64,000 bases of DNA from Lindgomyces ingoldianus. Lineage: Eukaryota; Ascomycota; Dothideomycetes; Pleosporales; Lindgomycetaceae. Positions 1 to 10,400 of the stretch are shown here, one piece after another. The notes under the pieces were generated by a model. The model searched no databases. It was not told the origin of the DNA and saw only the letters and a program-made list of their open reading frames with translations. Each line of letters opens with the position of its first letter. Position 1 is the first letter of the stretch. Location: the NCBI RefSeq assembly GCF_010093535.1, contig NW_022985188.1:501686-565685 (forward strand), read 5' to 3'. The position numbers and the translations under genes are program-made.

Positions 1-1152
1 TCGCTCATAGTACCGCGAAAGTTTACGTACTTCTTCCAGACAAATTTTCGCCACATGGATTCTCCGCAAGTTGCATGCAGGTGGGGTGTACTTCGCGCGA
101 AGAAGCGGTTGCCGAACGTCCGTGGATCATCGAGGGTCTTATCCGTGTCGACAGGGAGATATATGCACTTACCACTGCTCATCCAATCTTCGATGCAATC
201 TCGTACGGAGATGACTCTGTGAGCGAATTATCTGCATCAGAGTCGAGTTCTTCATCTAGCTCCGATCTATCTGGTCCTAACAATTCTCCTCCTTTGGAAT
301 TTCCAAGAGGAACTCGACTTACCAACGTTTCTGAGACGCAACCCCACACAGCTCAGAGGAGCGAAGAGTCTTCGAGGTGGTCATTGGCTGCTCTAGGTCC
401 TGTGAACTACGCTAGCCGATCCAGTTTGTCCGGATTAGGAGACTACGACTTCAGCACGACTGAGAGTTACTTTGCGCTCGTACAATTAGACCGGAGGGGA
501 GATGTACTGTACAATTTTTACGAGTCTCCGGGAAATCCCCAGTCAGAATTTTGCACTATTAAGAGTATCTCCTCAGATTTTACTGGTGGAGAAGTGCTCA
601 TGATCTGCTCACCAGCCGATGTTAGGCCGGGATATTTACTTGATGGATCGGCATTATTTATGAACAGAATGAGCGTCTTTCATACCAAAAAGATTCAAAC
701 TCAAGTCCCCTTTGGTAGGTGACCCTCCACATTCAAAGGAGTTTCTAGCCAGCACTATGGCACACGAGGGGCATTCTGTTAGCTAACCACACATAGAAAT
801 CAGCGTGTCTGGTACCTGGGTTGTCTGCGGCGGGAGCTTGCTTAGAATGATTATCGCGGTATATGAGTGCGAGGCATACGTTCATATGCTACCAGTCGAT
901 CAAATAATCCGAAGCATCCAATCACTCGTGTCCAAGAACGGCCGCAAAGCTTTAGTCGACCTTGCAGTCAGGAACCTTCCCAGGATACAGTATGACCAAG
1001 AAGGTGAAATCACGGTGGTAAGCCCCTCACTTCCTAGAGCTCAAGCAGAGAAGCCTCATGTCTCTTCCACTGATGCTCAGCCGCCTCCAACAAAAACGGC
1101 AGAGGGAGAAAAGACGGGAATAGAGACGGGAATAGAGATACCAAATCTCTGA
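1..1152 (+). CDS. Partial gene: trypsin-like-fold fungal protein (5' end outside window)
   Basis: The frame is open from base 3, so the 5' end lies outside the window. The protein has a TTAHP motif about 60 residues into the visible part and a Ser-rich linker. A break at the TGA of 720-722 is removed by an intron 719-803 (GTGACC...CAG), which joins PFG to SVSGTWVV. This arrangement resembles the His and GDSG regions of chymotrypsin-fold proteins, and the GDSG-like site reads SVSG, so the usual Gly-Asp pair is missing. That suggests a degenerate, perhaps non-catalytic protease-fold protein; the fold is inference. The 3' end is uncertain: the frame runs to TGA at 1150-1152, but a strong GTAAGC donor at 1018 could end this exon earlier. 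The tail before 1152 is hydrophilic and resembles the N-terminal tail of an MFS transporter. Confidence 0.5.
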
Positions 1153-1157
1153 ATTTA

Positions 1158-2808
1158 AGAGGCCTGCGGCTTATAGGTGTCCTTGTTGCAAGGTGTGTGT
1201 TCGCTTCCTGCCTTGGTCTAGTAAGTCAGCTCCCTTACTCTCTCCATTCGAAAAACCCGTTAATGGCAGATAGGGTAACACGATGGTTCCTACAATAGCC
1301 CCGAAGATATCAGATGAGTTTGATGATCTACGTAATATTGGATGGTACTGTTCTGCGAATCTACTAGCGGCGAGCACAATGGAGCCGATCTTTGACTTAA
1401 TGGACACTTGGTTCTCGCCTAAATGGATCCTCCTATTGCGTGTGGTGTTTCTAGTGGCCGGGTGGATGGTATCAGGGTTTGCACGAACATCCACTATCTT
1501 GATCGTAGGCAGATTAATTTCTGGGGTGGGAGTGGCCGGGGGTCTGAACGGAATCTCTCACCTTCTGGCAATCGCGGTTCCGCCACCTGTACTTGAAAAG
1601 CACTGTAACTTCTTGATGGGCATGTCATACGAACTCTCTCGGATTGGAGGATTGTTGTAGGCACTCTATGAACCTAAGTGGAGATCCTGAGCTTACGTCG
1701 TTCTAGTTTTGGAGCCGCGCTTGCCGATTCCCTCAAATGGCGCTGGTGTTTCTACCTTATTTCCGGCTTTATGTTACTTGTACCCATATTTGCGATTCCC
1801 CTGCTTGAAGACTCAAGAGTTGTACAAGGCCGATGGCCAAACTTCTGGAAAATTCAACACTTGTTGGCTATATTGTCTTCTTTACCCACAATTTGCTTGC
1901 TTCTTGCTATGCATTGGGGTATCCGGGATGGCTGGGGAGCCGCAAAAGTGATCTCATTGTTTGCTCTTGCTGGAATATACCTTACATTTCGTTTCCTTTA
2001 CACTTGGAAAGCTGGTCCCGCCGAATTACACTTGCTCTGTATAAATATCACGTTTGGGGCTTCGTTTTACCCTCTACTTTACCTCCTCCGTAAGTCAACG
2101 ACCCTCGTTTTCGCGTGTTAACAACATTATTGACGGTACGCAGCGATTTGGCTCCAAGCTCTACAAGTAAGCAATACTATTGACGGAAGTGTAATGTTCC
2201 TTCCTGCCATAGCAACCCTCTCTGTAGGGGCCATTCTAGGAACCAGTCACATTATCCCAAGGACGATATCGTTCATGGAAGTCCTCTTTTTCTATTCTTG
2301 TGTGCTTATGGCAGTAGGATCTGGGCTATTATCCACGCTTCGAGTGGACAGCGGCCAAGACAAGCGAATAGGGTACCAGGTTCTATTTGGTCTTGGGGCT
2401 GGTCTTGGGGCTAGCCTCGGGGTGCGCACAGCAGCGCTCTTGGAGACCATCAAAAATGAGCACCGATTGGACAATCCATCGACTGTGCGAAGAAGCGAAG
2501 TATGTGGAGGCGCCCTCGCAATCGGAGCAGCGCAAGTGGTCCTCCAGACACAGCTCCTCAAAGGCGCACCGGAAGTGGCGTCACTCCTGAAGACTGGAGC
2601 TACTTCGTTTAAGAACAGCACCAGTCCAATCCCGCCCTCATTATTGATCGGCTACAATACTGCTTTGACTCGGGCTTTTCTTGTCTCTGCTGCAGCAAGC
2701 ACGTTGGGAGCTACGGTCAGAATAGTCGTATACATTACACACCGGCTTTCAACACGTCAACCTCCATCTGAATACCTACCCAGGCCTGATGAGCTGGAAC
2801 AGGAGTAG
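1158..2808 (+). CDS. MFS transporter, 14-TM drug/toxin efflux type, start not found
   Basis: Four exons join in frame: a TM1-like exon ending at 1220 before GTAAGT, then 1274-1656, 1707-2089 and 2144-2808. The product reads NTMVPTIAPKISDEF, IGWYCSANLL, LIVGRLISGVG, a WRWCFYL motif and LPIWLQA, the usual order of DHA14-type major facilitator proteins that export small molecules across the plasma membrane. About ten or more hydrophobic segments are visible. The oddity is the 5' end: the TM1 frame has no ATG before a stop at 1071, and the neighbouring gene's frame ends at 1152 only a few bases upstream. The gene may have lost its start by deletion or frameshift, or an upstream exon is not recognised. 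No efflux substrate can be inferred. Confidence 0.6.
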
Positions 2809-3692
2809 GAGCCAGGACTATAATGTTAAATCACCTACCTCTGTCTGAATTTGGCATTTACCCTCAAACTCAACGCTACGTTCCTGCTGAACTGGCTACT
2901 CCTCCTCCTACTGAACTGGAGTTATTGCCAATCTCCTCTTCTCACCGTTTTCTATCACCCTATTACAGAACTATCTATTCTATACCTGTCAAAAAAACCT
3001 GACTACTCAAGGACAATAAAGTGGAGGTAAAAGACCGTACCCGAGGAGATCCCGTACATAAATGCTATAGTATTAGAGATTAGTGTGGCGTTTGGGTATG
3101 TGAGAATATGACTGCGACCTAGGGGGAGAAGACCCAGTCAAGCAAATTAATAATCTAACCCTTTTATATTAACCCCCCAATATTTTCTTTATCTCCTTTT
3201 ATCAATGAAAATGTTGGGACGGAGAATATATAAGGTATGGTAAATGATGGAGCGACTAGGCGACCGGATTTCTAGAATGTGAGTATTGTCTCTCGCAGAA
3301 GGAAGCTCTTACGCAAGATACTAGTTACACTATAGTCTAATGGACACTATGAATGGAGCATGCTGTGGGAAGACTTAAGAGCCATCTGATATTTCTGGCG
3401 ATATTGTGTTTTCTTTTCCGAAATACCTCAGATTATATGCTATTACGTGCCGCAGCAGAGCCTACCACCCGGTAGAAACCAAGTAGAGAAGAATGAAATC
3501 TTGAAACGCCTTCCGCTGTAGATTTAATGGCCACTAGCTATTTACGGAACACACTAACACTAGTTCTTTCGGGGGCATTCAGACACCCCTTTAGTTTCCC
3601 ACACCGCATTGTCATTTCCCTATGTACAAATATCTACATCACACACAGCACTTCCTTCCCCCCGTACTCCCACATCTCAATCTCATCATCCC
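2809..3692. other. Intergenic, no gene seen
   Basis: This stretch separates the 3' ends of the MFS gene and the GH43 gene, which converge. It is moderately AT-rich and I see no coding pattern, tRNA or transposon end. It should hold the terminators of both genes. Confidence 0.6.
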
Positions 3693-4778
3693 TCACGGAT
3701 ACTTCGCCCCCAACGCACTCACCACCACCGCATTCACCGGCAACACGGCGCCATGTCTCAAATTCTTCGGAAAATTCGCCCTATCACTGGCCGTCCACCC
3801 CGCATTTCCCTTCTGCACATCAGTCGTCTCAAACGGCCTATACCCGTCACTGCCATAAAAATCCAACAACACATGCGCCTTCCCAGCAGCTTGATTATCC
3901 CAATACGCCGCTGGGCCCTCCACCCCCGACTGGATAATCGCAGACGCACCACCTGGACGTGTCCATGTGCCGAAGAGGCCAGTTGAGGAGAGCTCCATGA
4001 ATACCGTCTTTGCGGTTTCGTCTTTCATAAACCGCGCATATGACGAGCCGCCGATAGGCAGGATATCTAGGTCGATGATATTCGTTGGACTCTTATTAAT
4101 ATAATCCTGGGGCGCGGAAAACGTCTTGAAATCCTTGGTATACGCATATCTGATCCTAATAGCACTGGGACTCCCCGTGTGTTTCGTATCACTAGTCGGA
4201 TAGAATTTGCTCGCCCAATGTACGAAATACTCGCCTTTCGCCTCATCCCAGAGTGCTTCCGGCGCCCATACCATCCCCGCTGTTGCATCCTCCACTACGA
4301 CTAACCTCTCGTTACCCCAGGTCACAAGGTCGTTGCTTTCCCAGACGAATATCCCACGACTGCCTGTGCGTTGGGCGGCGTCCCATGTCGTTTTCCCAAT
4401 GTTGAGGTCAGTGCCGATGATGTACCATTTCTTGCCAGCTTCGCTACCACCGCCGGGGACAATAGCGGGATCGCGGACACCCCCGGTGCCTTTTGTGGCG
4501 GTGATGACGGGGTTGCCTTTGTTAAGGGCTTTAAAGGAGAGGGCGTTGTTGCCGTTGGAGAGGTAGAAGTATATGCTGGGTTTGTCGCCTAGGAAGAAGG
4601 CGCCGAGGTATCCGGTTAGAGAGGGGTCGGCACGGGAGGTGAGGGCGTTGGTGTTGGCATCGGTATTGGTGGCGGGGAGGTAGGAGGTTAGGTTTAGGGA
4701 TTGGTAGATTGGGGTAGAGAAGGTGGGCGTGAAGAGAGCGAGGAGGGGAGCGTAGAACAGCGATATTGATGACCGCAT
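3693..4778 (-). CDS. Secreted glycoside hydrolase family 43-like protein
   Basis: A single-exon protein of about 361 residues. I chose the Met at 4776-4778 because it begins a signal peptide (MRSSISLFYAPLLALF) followed by small residues; an in-frame Met 24 codons upstream would bury that signal. The body carries motifs of the five-bladed beta-propeller family GH43: GGVRDPAIVPG near the first blade, WESNDLVTW, and WAPEALWDEAKGEYFVHWAS. GH43 members cleave arabinofuranosyl, xylosyl or galactosyl bonds of plant polysaccharides outside the cell. I cannot assign the subfamily or substrate. Length is normal for a one-domain secreted GH43 enzyme and there is no binding module. It is transcribed away from yju2. 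Confidence 0.75.
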   Translation of the reverse strand: MRSSISLFYAPLLALFTPTFSTPIYQSLNLTSYLPATNTDANTNALTSRADPSLTGYLGAFFLGDKPSIYFYLSNGNNALSFKALNKGNPVITATKGTGGVRDPAIVPGGGSEAGKKWYIIGTDLNIGKTTWDAAQRTGSRGIFVWESNDLVTWGNERLVVVEDATAGMVWAPEALWDEAKGEYFVHWASKFYPTSDTKHTGSPSAIRIRYAYTKDFKTFSAPQDYINKSPTNIIDLDILPIGGSSYARFMKDETAKTVFMELSSTGLFGTWTRPGGASAIIQSGVEGPAAYWDNQAAGKAHVLLDFYGSDGYRPFETTDVQKGNAGWTASDRANFPKNLRHGAVLPVNAVVVSALGAKYP

Positions 4779-5537
4779 GTTGTTCAGAATTTCGGGAATG
4801 CTAGCCACTGAGGCATGCAAGCAAGGAATAGTACAACAAGTCGAGCTCAATTGGACTTGAAATTGACAAATTGCTGATCGAGCTTAGACAGAAGAGAGAC
4901 GTTGAAGTCCATACTTAATAAGAAAATGGGACCTGGTTGCCGAGCTTCATCATAGGCTGGCAGCTATCTATCCTATAGGAGCGAAATCTAAAATCCGGTG
5001 GTGTCGTTATTGCAATATATTTGCTTCCGGGCAGAAAAGCGGAGGTTGAGGCTCTTTAGGCGTTTAACCCTGTGTGTTGTGTCACATGCGGAGGTTTTAG
5101 ATTGGGATTTTAGGGTAGGGGCTGTGATTGGCTGCGTCAACGCTTCGAAGCGTTTGATGTTCCTGTCAGTTCGAACGCGAAGGCAGAATCGAAATTGGTC
5201 GTGTGCTGGAATTCCCCACTGAAGCTAAAAAGGCCCTTGACTGATAGACTCGGCTAGGAAGGACAGGAGAATATTGTTTCGAAAGGGTTCAGTGCTGGGA
5301 AGGAAAAGTGAAGCATCTGATTGATATGATGATGCTATGTCAATGTAAGATTCCCGAACACCGTTCATGCTTCGCCAGATTCTACTCTCTGAAATTGTTG
5401 CTCTTTTCAGAGAGTGGATGCCGTGAAGAGGGTTCTAAAACGTCCGGGAGGCTATACCACATCATGGATCCATTCAAGGCAGAGCATGGAAAGCTCTATA
5501 CGATCGATAAAGGTGGAGTGGATGCAAAGAGTGGGTT
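4779..5537. other. Intergenic: GH43 promoter and yju2 3' flank
   Basis: Both flanking genes are on the minus strand, so this holds the GH43 upstream region and the yju2 terminator. No coding sequence is recognisable. Confidence 0.6.
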
Positions 5538-6419
5538 TCAGTCACTGTCTGAGCCGTACCCGTCGAGGAGTACAGCCGATTTCGCTGGGGTGGGCTTTGG
5601 TGGGTCTGTGAAAGCTGGGACTGGTGGTGTCGAGGTCTGGACGGGCTTCTTCTTGATGCCCAGAGCGGCGCTCGCATCCTTCTTCGTCTTGACCTGCTTT
5701 GTGAATGTCGGTATTGGCGCTGCTGCTGGTGGCGCGGCTTCCCACTCCTCATCGTCAATCATTTCTTCCCCAAGATCGAGCAAGGACCTCCGCTCGAATG
5801 CCCTCCTAGCAGCCTCCGCATCCTCCTCTTCCTGCCTCTTCCGCTCGTCGTCCACAACATCCGCGACGTCGGCTACATCCGTCTTCGTCCCCTCCTTCTC
5901 CGCCTTCTCGATCCTCGCATTCCGTGACCGAATCTCATCCAATGCATCCGCGATAGCCATCTCTGTCTTCGCATCGAGCACTTTTGTTTCTAATTCCTTC
6001 ATGGCATCGTGCTCCGCCTCCTCTCTCTCAAGCCTGTCCAGTCTCTCCTCTTCCGTCTCCTCAGCCAACTTCGCCTCTCTCCACGGCTCAAAATTCCGTT
6101 TCGCGCCCTTCTCGCACTCGTAATCCATATTCTTCGGATCTGTCTTGAAGGTGATTTCTCCGCTACATCTCGTGCACCGAATGTAGAAGCGGTAGACGAC
6201 GATGTTGTAGTACTTCTCGTCGGAGGTTTCTTTACGCGCGTTGAACTTTCGGCCTTTGTAGATGAACTCGCCACAGTGCGTGCATTTCATAGAGAAGGGC
6301 GCCATCAGACGGACGGTTTGGAGTTTCTTAGGCCCGGTGGATTTGCTGCGGTTGCGGCCGAGTTTGGAGGGGTCGAAGTCGGGAGGGTAGTATTTGGTGA
6401 GGACTTTTCGCTCGGACAT
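5538..6419 (-). CDS. yju2: Pre-mRNA splicing factor Yju2/Cwf16 (CCDC94 family)
   Basis: An intact 293-residue protein that begins MSERKVLTKYYPPDFDPSKL, the hallmark N-terminus of the CWC16/Yju2 family. Two CxxC pairs (C46/C49 and C82/C85) form the zinc-binding core, followed by YNIVVYRFYIRCTRC and KTDPKNMDY. A long charged coiled-coil region (about 110-220) and a disordered basic tail follow. Yju2 joins the spliceosome with the Prp19 complex and promotes the first catalytic step of splicing, acting in the nucleus. The gene is a single exon here and looks complete. It is a housekeeping marker just outside the unusual locus at 7.4-11.2 kb. Confidence 0.93.
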   Translation of the reverse strand: MSERKVLTKYYPPDFDPSKLGRNRSKSTGPKKLQTVRLMAPFSMKCTHCGEFIYKGRKFNARKETSDEKYYNIVVYRFYIRCTRCSGEITFKTDPKNMDYECEKGAKRNFEPWREAKLAEETEEERLDRLEREEAEHDAMKELETKVLDAKTEMAIADALDEIRSRNARIEKAEKEGTKTDVADVADVVDDERKRQEEEDAEAARRAFERRSLLDLGEEMIDDEEWEAAPPAAAPIPTFTKQVKTKKDASAALGIKKKPVQTSTPPVPAFTDPPKPTPAKSAVLLDGYGSDSD

Positions 6420-7439
6420 AGTGGCGGTGGATCAGATGAAGAGCTAGACAGGAGGGATGGGTTGTGTTTTGGGGGGTCCTTGTATTCGGTGAGAGTATCG
6501 CGAGCGTGAGGTGTTGTGGTTGTTGAATTGTTGGAGTGCCTGCGGCGAAATAACTAAGCTAACTAACGCGTGCCCCCTGCGTAGCGAGACACCCTGTGTG
6601 GCGAGACAAATAAGGGCTACTTTGACTTTCAGCAGCTGAAAAGTCCATGCGCGCAACAAAGTTGTTATAATTCTATAGGGATGACCTACTGGAGCCAATT
6701 CTAAATGCCTATAGTCAACACTTTCCTAAAAGTTACGTTTGCACTGTCACCTCTGCGCCTGATTTATACAGCGCCTTCTTTTGTAGCGTAATAGACTTAC
6801 CCCCCTACAGCTTTAATGGTAAGTCTTTCTTGCTCCTACTTTTCATAAAATAGCCTTATACTAGCCCCAAACCCTCCCTCTAAACTTAGAAGTCATCATT
6901 AGCCTTGTGCGCGCTGTTGTGGGCAAATTCATACACGGCCGCCATGTCGATTTGGTACTTCTAGCGGAAGCGAACACTGATCCTAGCTAACGCGAGATGA
7001 CTCCGCGCGTATTTAACGATTGACTTGGAGCAGCACAAGGACTCACCCGACCCCAGCGCTGGAAATGATCCTTAATTAATCCGTATATCTCTCCGCAGTG
7101 CCATCCATTCTAGACGGTCATGACAAGGGGGTAGCTATTGCGGCTCGGTCTTCCTCCCTGCTTGTGGTGGCGAACTAAAGTATCTTATGCATCAATTGTG
7201 TGCTTATACGTACCTAGTCACATTACCACAGAGCCCTTTTTGCTTGAAGAGGATATGGATCAAAGAGTCTTCGCATCAGCAGTCCTACTGAGGTTTATCT
7301 AAAACATTAGTCATTATAGTACGCTTGCTATAAAGACAAGCAACATAGATAGAAAAAGTGTACATGTAAGTTCTGCTTAAAAGGGTATATCAATTGCGTA
7401 CATGTACCCATTTCTCCATGAATCCTGGCGTAAGGTCGT
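6420..7439. other. Intergenic between yju2 and the HET gene
   Basis: It holds the yju2 promoter and the HET gene 3' flank. No open gene is visible. Around 7161-7192 there is a short segment that matches, in inverted orientation and with mostly C/T and G/A differences, a segment at about 11437-11475 beyond the HET gene, which may be a decayed repeat. Confidence 0.5.
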
Positions 7440-10400
7440 TCACACAAGTCGTATATCGATCCTCTGTTTTACGACGTAGTCGCTTTGTATCGATCCAACA
7501 CCAATCCTTCTATACTCGCCATCCACACCGGTTGACTTGACAATTAGAATATAGAATTCTTGAATACCCCTATTGCTTCTCCTTCCTACAAGAACACATT
7601 GTTCTTTGCGAAGATCTTGACCTCCCTCAACGTCATACTGCATCCTCCCTCTTTCTACTCCACTATAATCCAAGACCGTACACTGTGTCTCATAGAGTCT
7701 TGTTGTACAGTTCTGAAATGTCCATAGGTCGGCGATTATGGCGTGGTCGCATTCGCACTTCTCATCAAATAGGAGGTGATCATTCCACTCAACTTCACCT
7801 AGGGTGATGTCCATGAACTGAATGCCTCCACTACATGCCATCCATGACCAAGATGGCACATAATAATCGTACGCAATCTCTTTCATCTTGTTGTTCGATG
7901 CCTGCCAAAGGAGATTCCTATGAAAGTACTTCTGGAAGATGCCATATCTGCTATGACAATTTAAAGCACCCTCCATACGAACCACCAAACCAGATATTGC
8001 AACGTATCGGTCAGTTGGGACAGTAAGAGTCCGCATTGAGTAATCCTGGAAAAGGAAAGCAATACAGTCTAGCGTACGTCTCATGCCTGATCGAATGAGC
8101 CGATCCGGGAAATTTGGATCTAGTATAAAGTACCTGTTTGTTACAGGGCTATAAATCAAGATGTTTTCGTCAGACAAATGTTGTCAACAGGATTTTAAGC
8201 TCTTACCTCCGTAGCCGGGTAAGGTTCTCGCAGTAAATCCCTTCGCCACATTCCCAGTATGTCTGATTGGCACTAAAATGGATAGTACGTCGCGACAGAA
8301 CCCCTTCCTGCATTACCCAAGCTCGCTTGTTAAGTAGCGCATTGCCAACATCATTGTTAAAATCATCTATATCAGTGCTGATATAGAACTGTTTGCCGGA
8401 AGCATCTTGAACATAGACATACTCAGTGCTTACGTCCCGCTTAAGGAACCCTGCTTTAGAGTTGACTGCCGCAGTTGCAGCAATTACGCAGTGAGCGTGC
8501 GAAAAGACAGTTTCCATTTTCCCAGATTCCAATTCCCAATCTTTACCATTATCTCCATCTTGGATGATGCAGAGTGAGTCAATCCAGAGATAGGAGATGT
8601 CAAGCTCTCGGGTCACCTTAACGGCGTCTTGGAAAGTCTTTGGTAGTTCAGAAAGACTAAATCCTTTGGACCGCTGAATAATATTATCCCGAGTTGTACA
8701 GTATACTTTCTTCTCTTCAATTGATGGATCACCCCAGCAGTGAGATAATGCGACATATTTCTGCTTGGCTATCTCTGAGACAGATACAAGACGGATAAAG
8801 TCTGAAGCGTAATCTAAATCCTTTGGATTACCAACGTAGAGGACTCTTGTCGGCATTGCTATTTTGGATGCATCTTGGCCCTTGTGGCAACTATGAAACT
8901 TGTCGCACTGACGAAGCCATGCGCGAAGGAGTGCAAATTGCGTAGGGCTTTCACGCTCAGGTAGAATTGGGAGGCCTATTGGGATATCGCGTCGCATTCC
9001 AGTCGAGTTCTCTGTTTCAATATATACAGTAAGTACTGCTTTTCTCTAGCACGCAGGAATATTCAAGAACGGACCTGGATCCCAACAAAACCGTACAAGA
9101 CGTGGGCCTTCTTTTACTCGAAGTGCTGAGTGAGTTCGCTCTATGTGTATATTTCCGTGAGCACCGTGGAACCGCTGAAATGCTTGAAGAAGCAATTTGC
9201 AAATCGAACAGTTTTCTGCAGAAGTACCGATATCAGAAAGACTAGTGCGGTAAGTGGTATTCGTATGAGCCTCAGCTACGAGTGCGCTGCAGTAGGAACA
9301 AACGTGGATGATATCAGGTAGCGGACGTAGTCGTAAACTCGAGAGAAACTGTTGTGCAAAGTGGTTGTCGAAATGAAGAAGCCAATCTTTGCGAAACTCC
9401 TATTCCCTAGTTAGTCTACTGTCTACACTTTCACGGTCAACTTACCCTCTACACCACCAGACACACCTGCATTAGCAGCAGCCTCGCGCCTCAGTGTTCG
9501 CAGGTCAACTTACTTCCTACCCACCAGACACACTGGCATTAGCAGCAGCTTCGCGTCTCAGTGTTCGCAGGTCAACTTACCTTCTATACCACCAGACACA
9601 CCAGCATTAGCAGCAGCCTCGCGTTTCAGTGTTCGCAGGTCAACTTACAAACTACATCACCAGACACACCAGCATTAGCAGCAGCTTCGCATTTCAGTGT
9701 TCGCAGGTCAACTTACGTCCTACACCACCAGACACACCAGCATTAGCAGTAGCCTCGCGTTTCAGTGTTCGCAGGTCAACTTACGCCCTACACCACCAGA
9801 CACACCAGCATTAGCAGCAGCCTCACGTCTTAGTGTTCGCAGGTCAACTTACAACCTACACCAGCATTAGCAACAGCCTCGCGTTTCAGTGTTCCCGGGT
9901 CAACTTACCACCTACACCACCAGACACACCTGCATTAGCAGCAGCCTCGCGTTTCAGTGTTCGCAGGTCAACTTACGTACTACACCACCAGACACACCNN
10001 NNNNNNNNNNNNNNNNNNNNNNNNNNNNNNNNNNNNNNNNNNNNNNNNNNNNNNNNNNNNNNNNNNNNNNNNNNNNNNNNNNNNNNNNNNNNNNNNNNNN
10101 NNNNNNNNNNNNNNNNNNNNNNNNNNNNNNNNNNNNNNNNNNNNNNNNNNNNNNNNNNNNNNNNNNNNNNNNNNNNNNNNNNNNNNNNNNNNNNNNNNNN
10201 NNNNNNNNNNNNNNNNNNNNNNNNNNNNNNNNNNNNNNNNNNNNNNNNNNNNNNNNNNNNNNNNNNNNNNNNNNNNNNNNNNNNNNNNNNNNNNNNNNNN
10301 NNNNNNNNNNNNNNNNNNNTTCGCAGGTCAACTTACCTTCTACACCACCAGACACACCAGCATTAGCAGTAGCCTCGCGTTTCAGTGTTCGCAAATCAAC

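Noticed and set aside
3527..3986. Plus-strand open frames across the end of the GH43 gene
   Set aside because: They are antisense shadows of the GH43 coding region and its flank.
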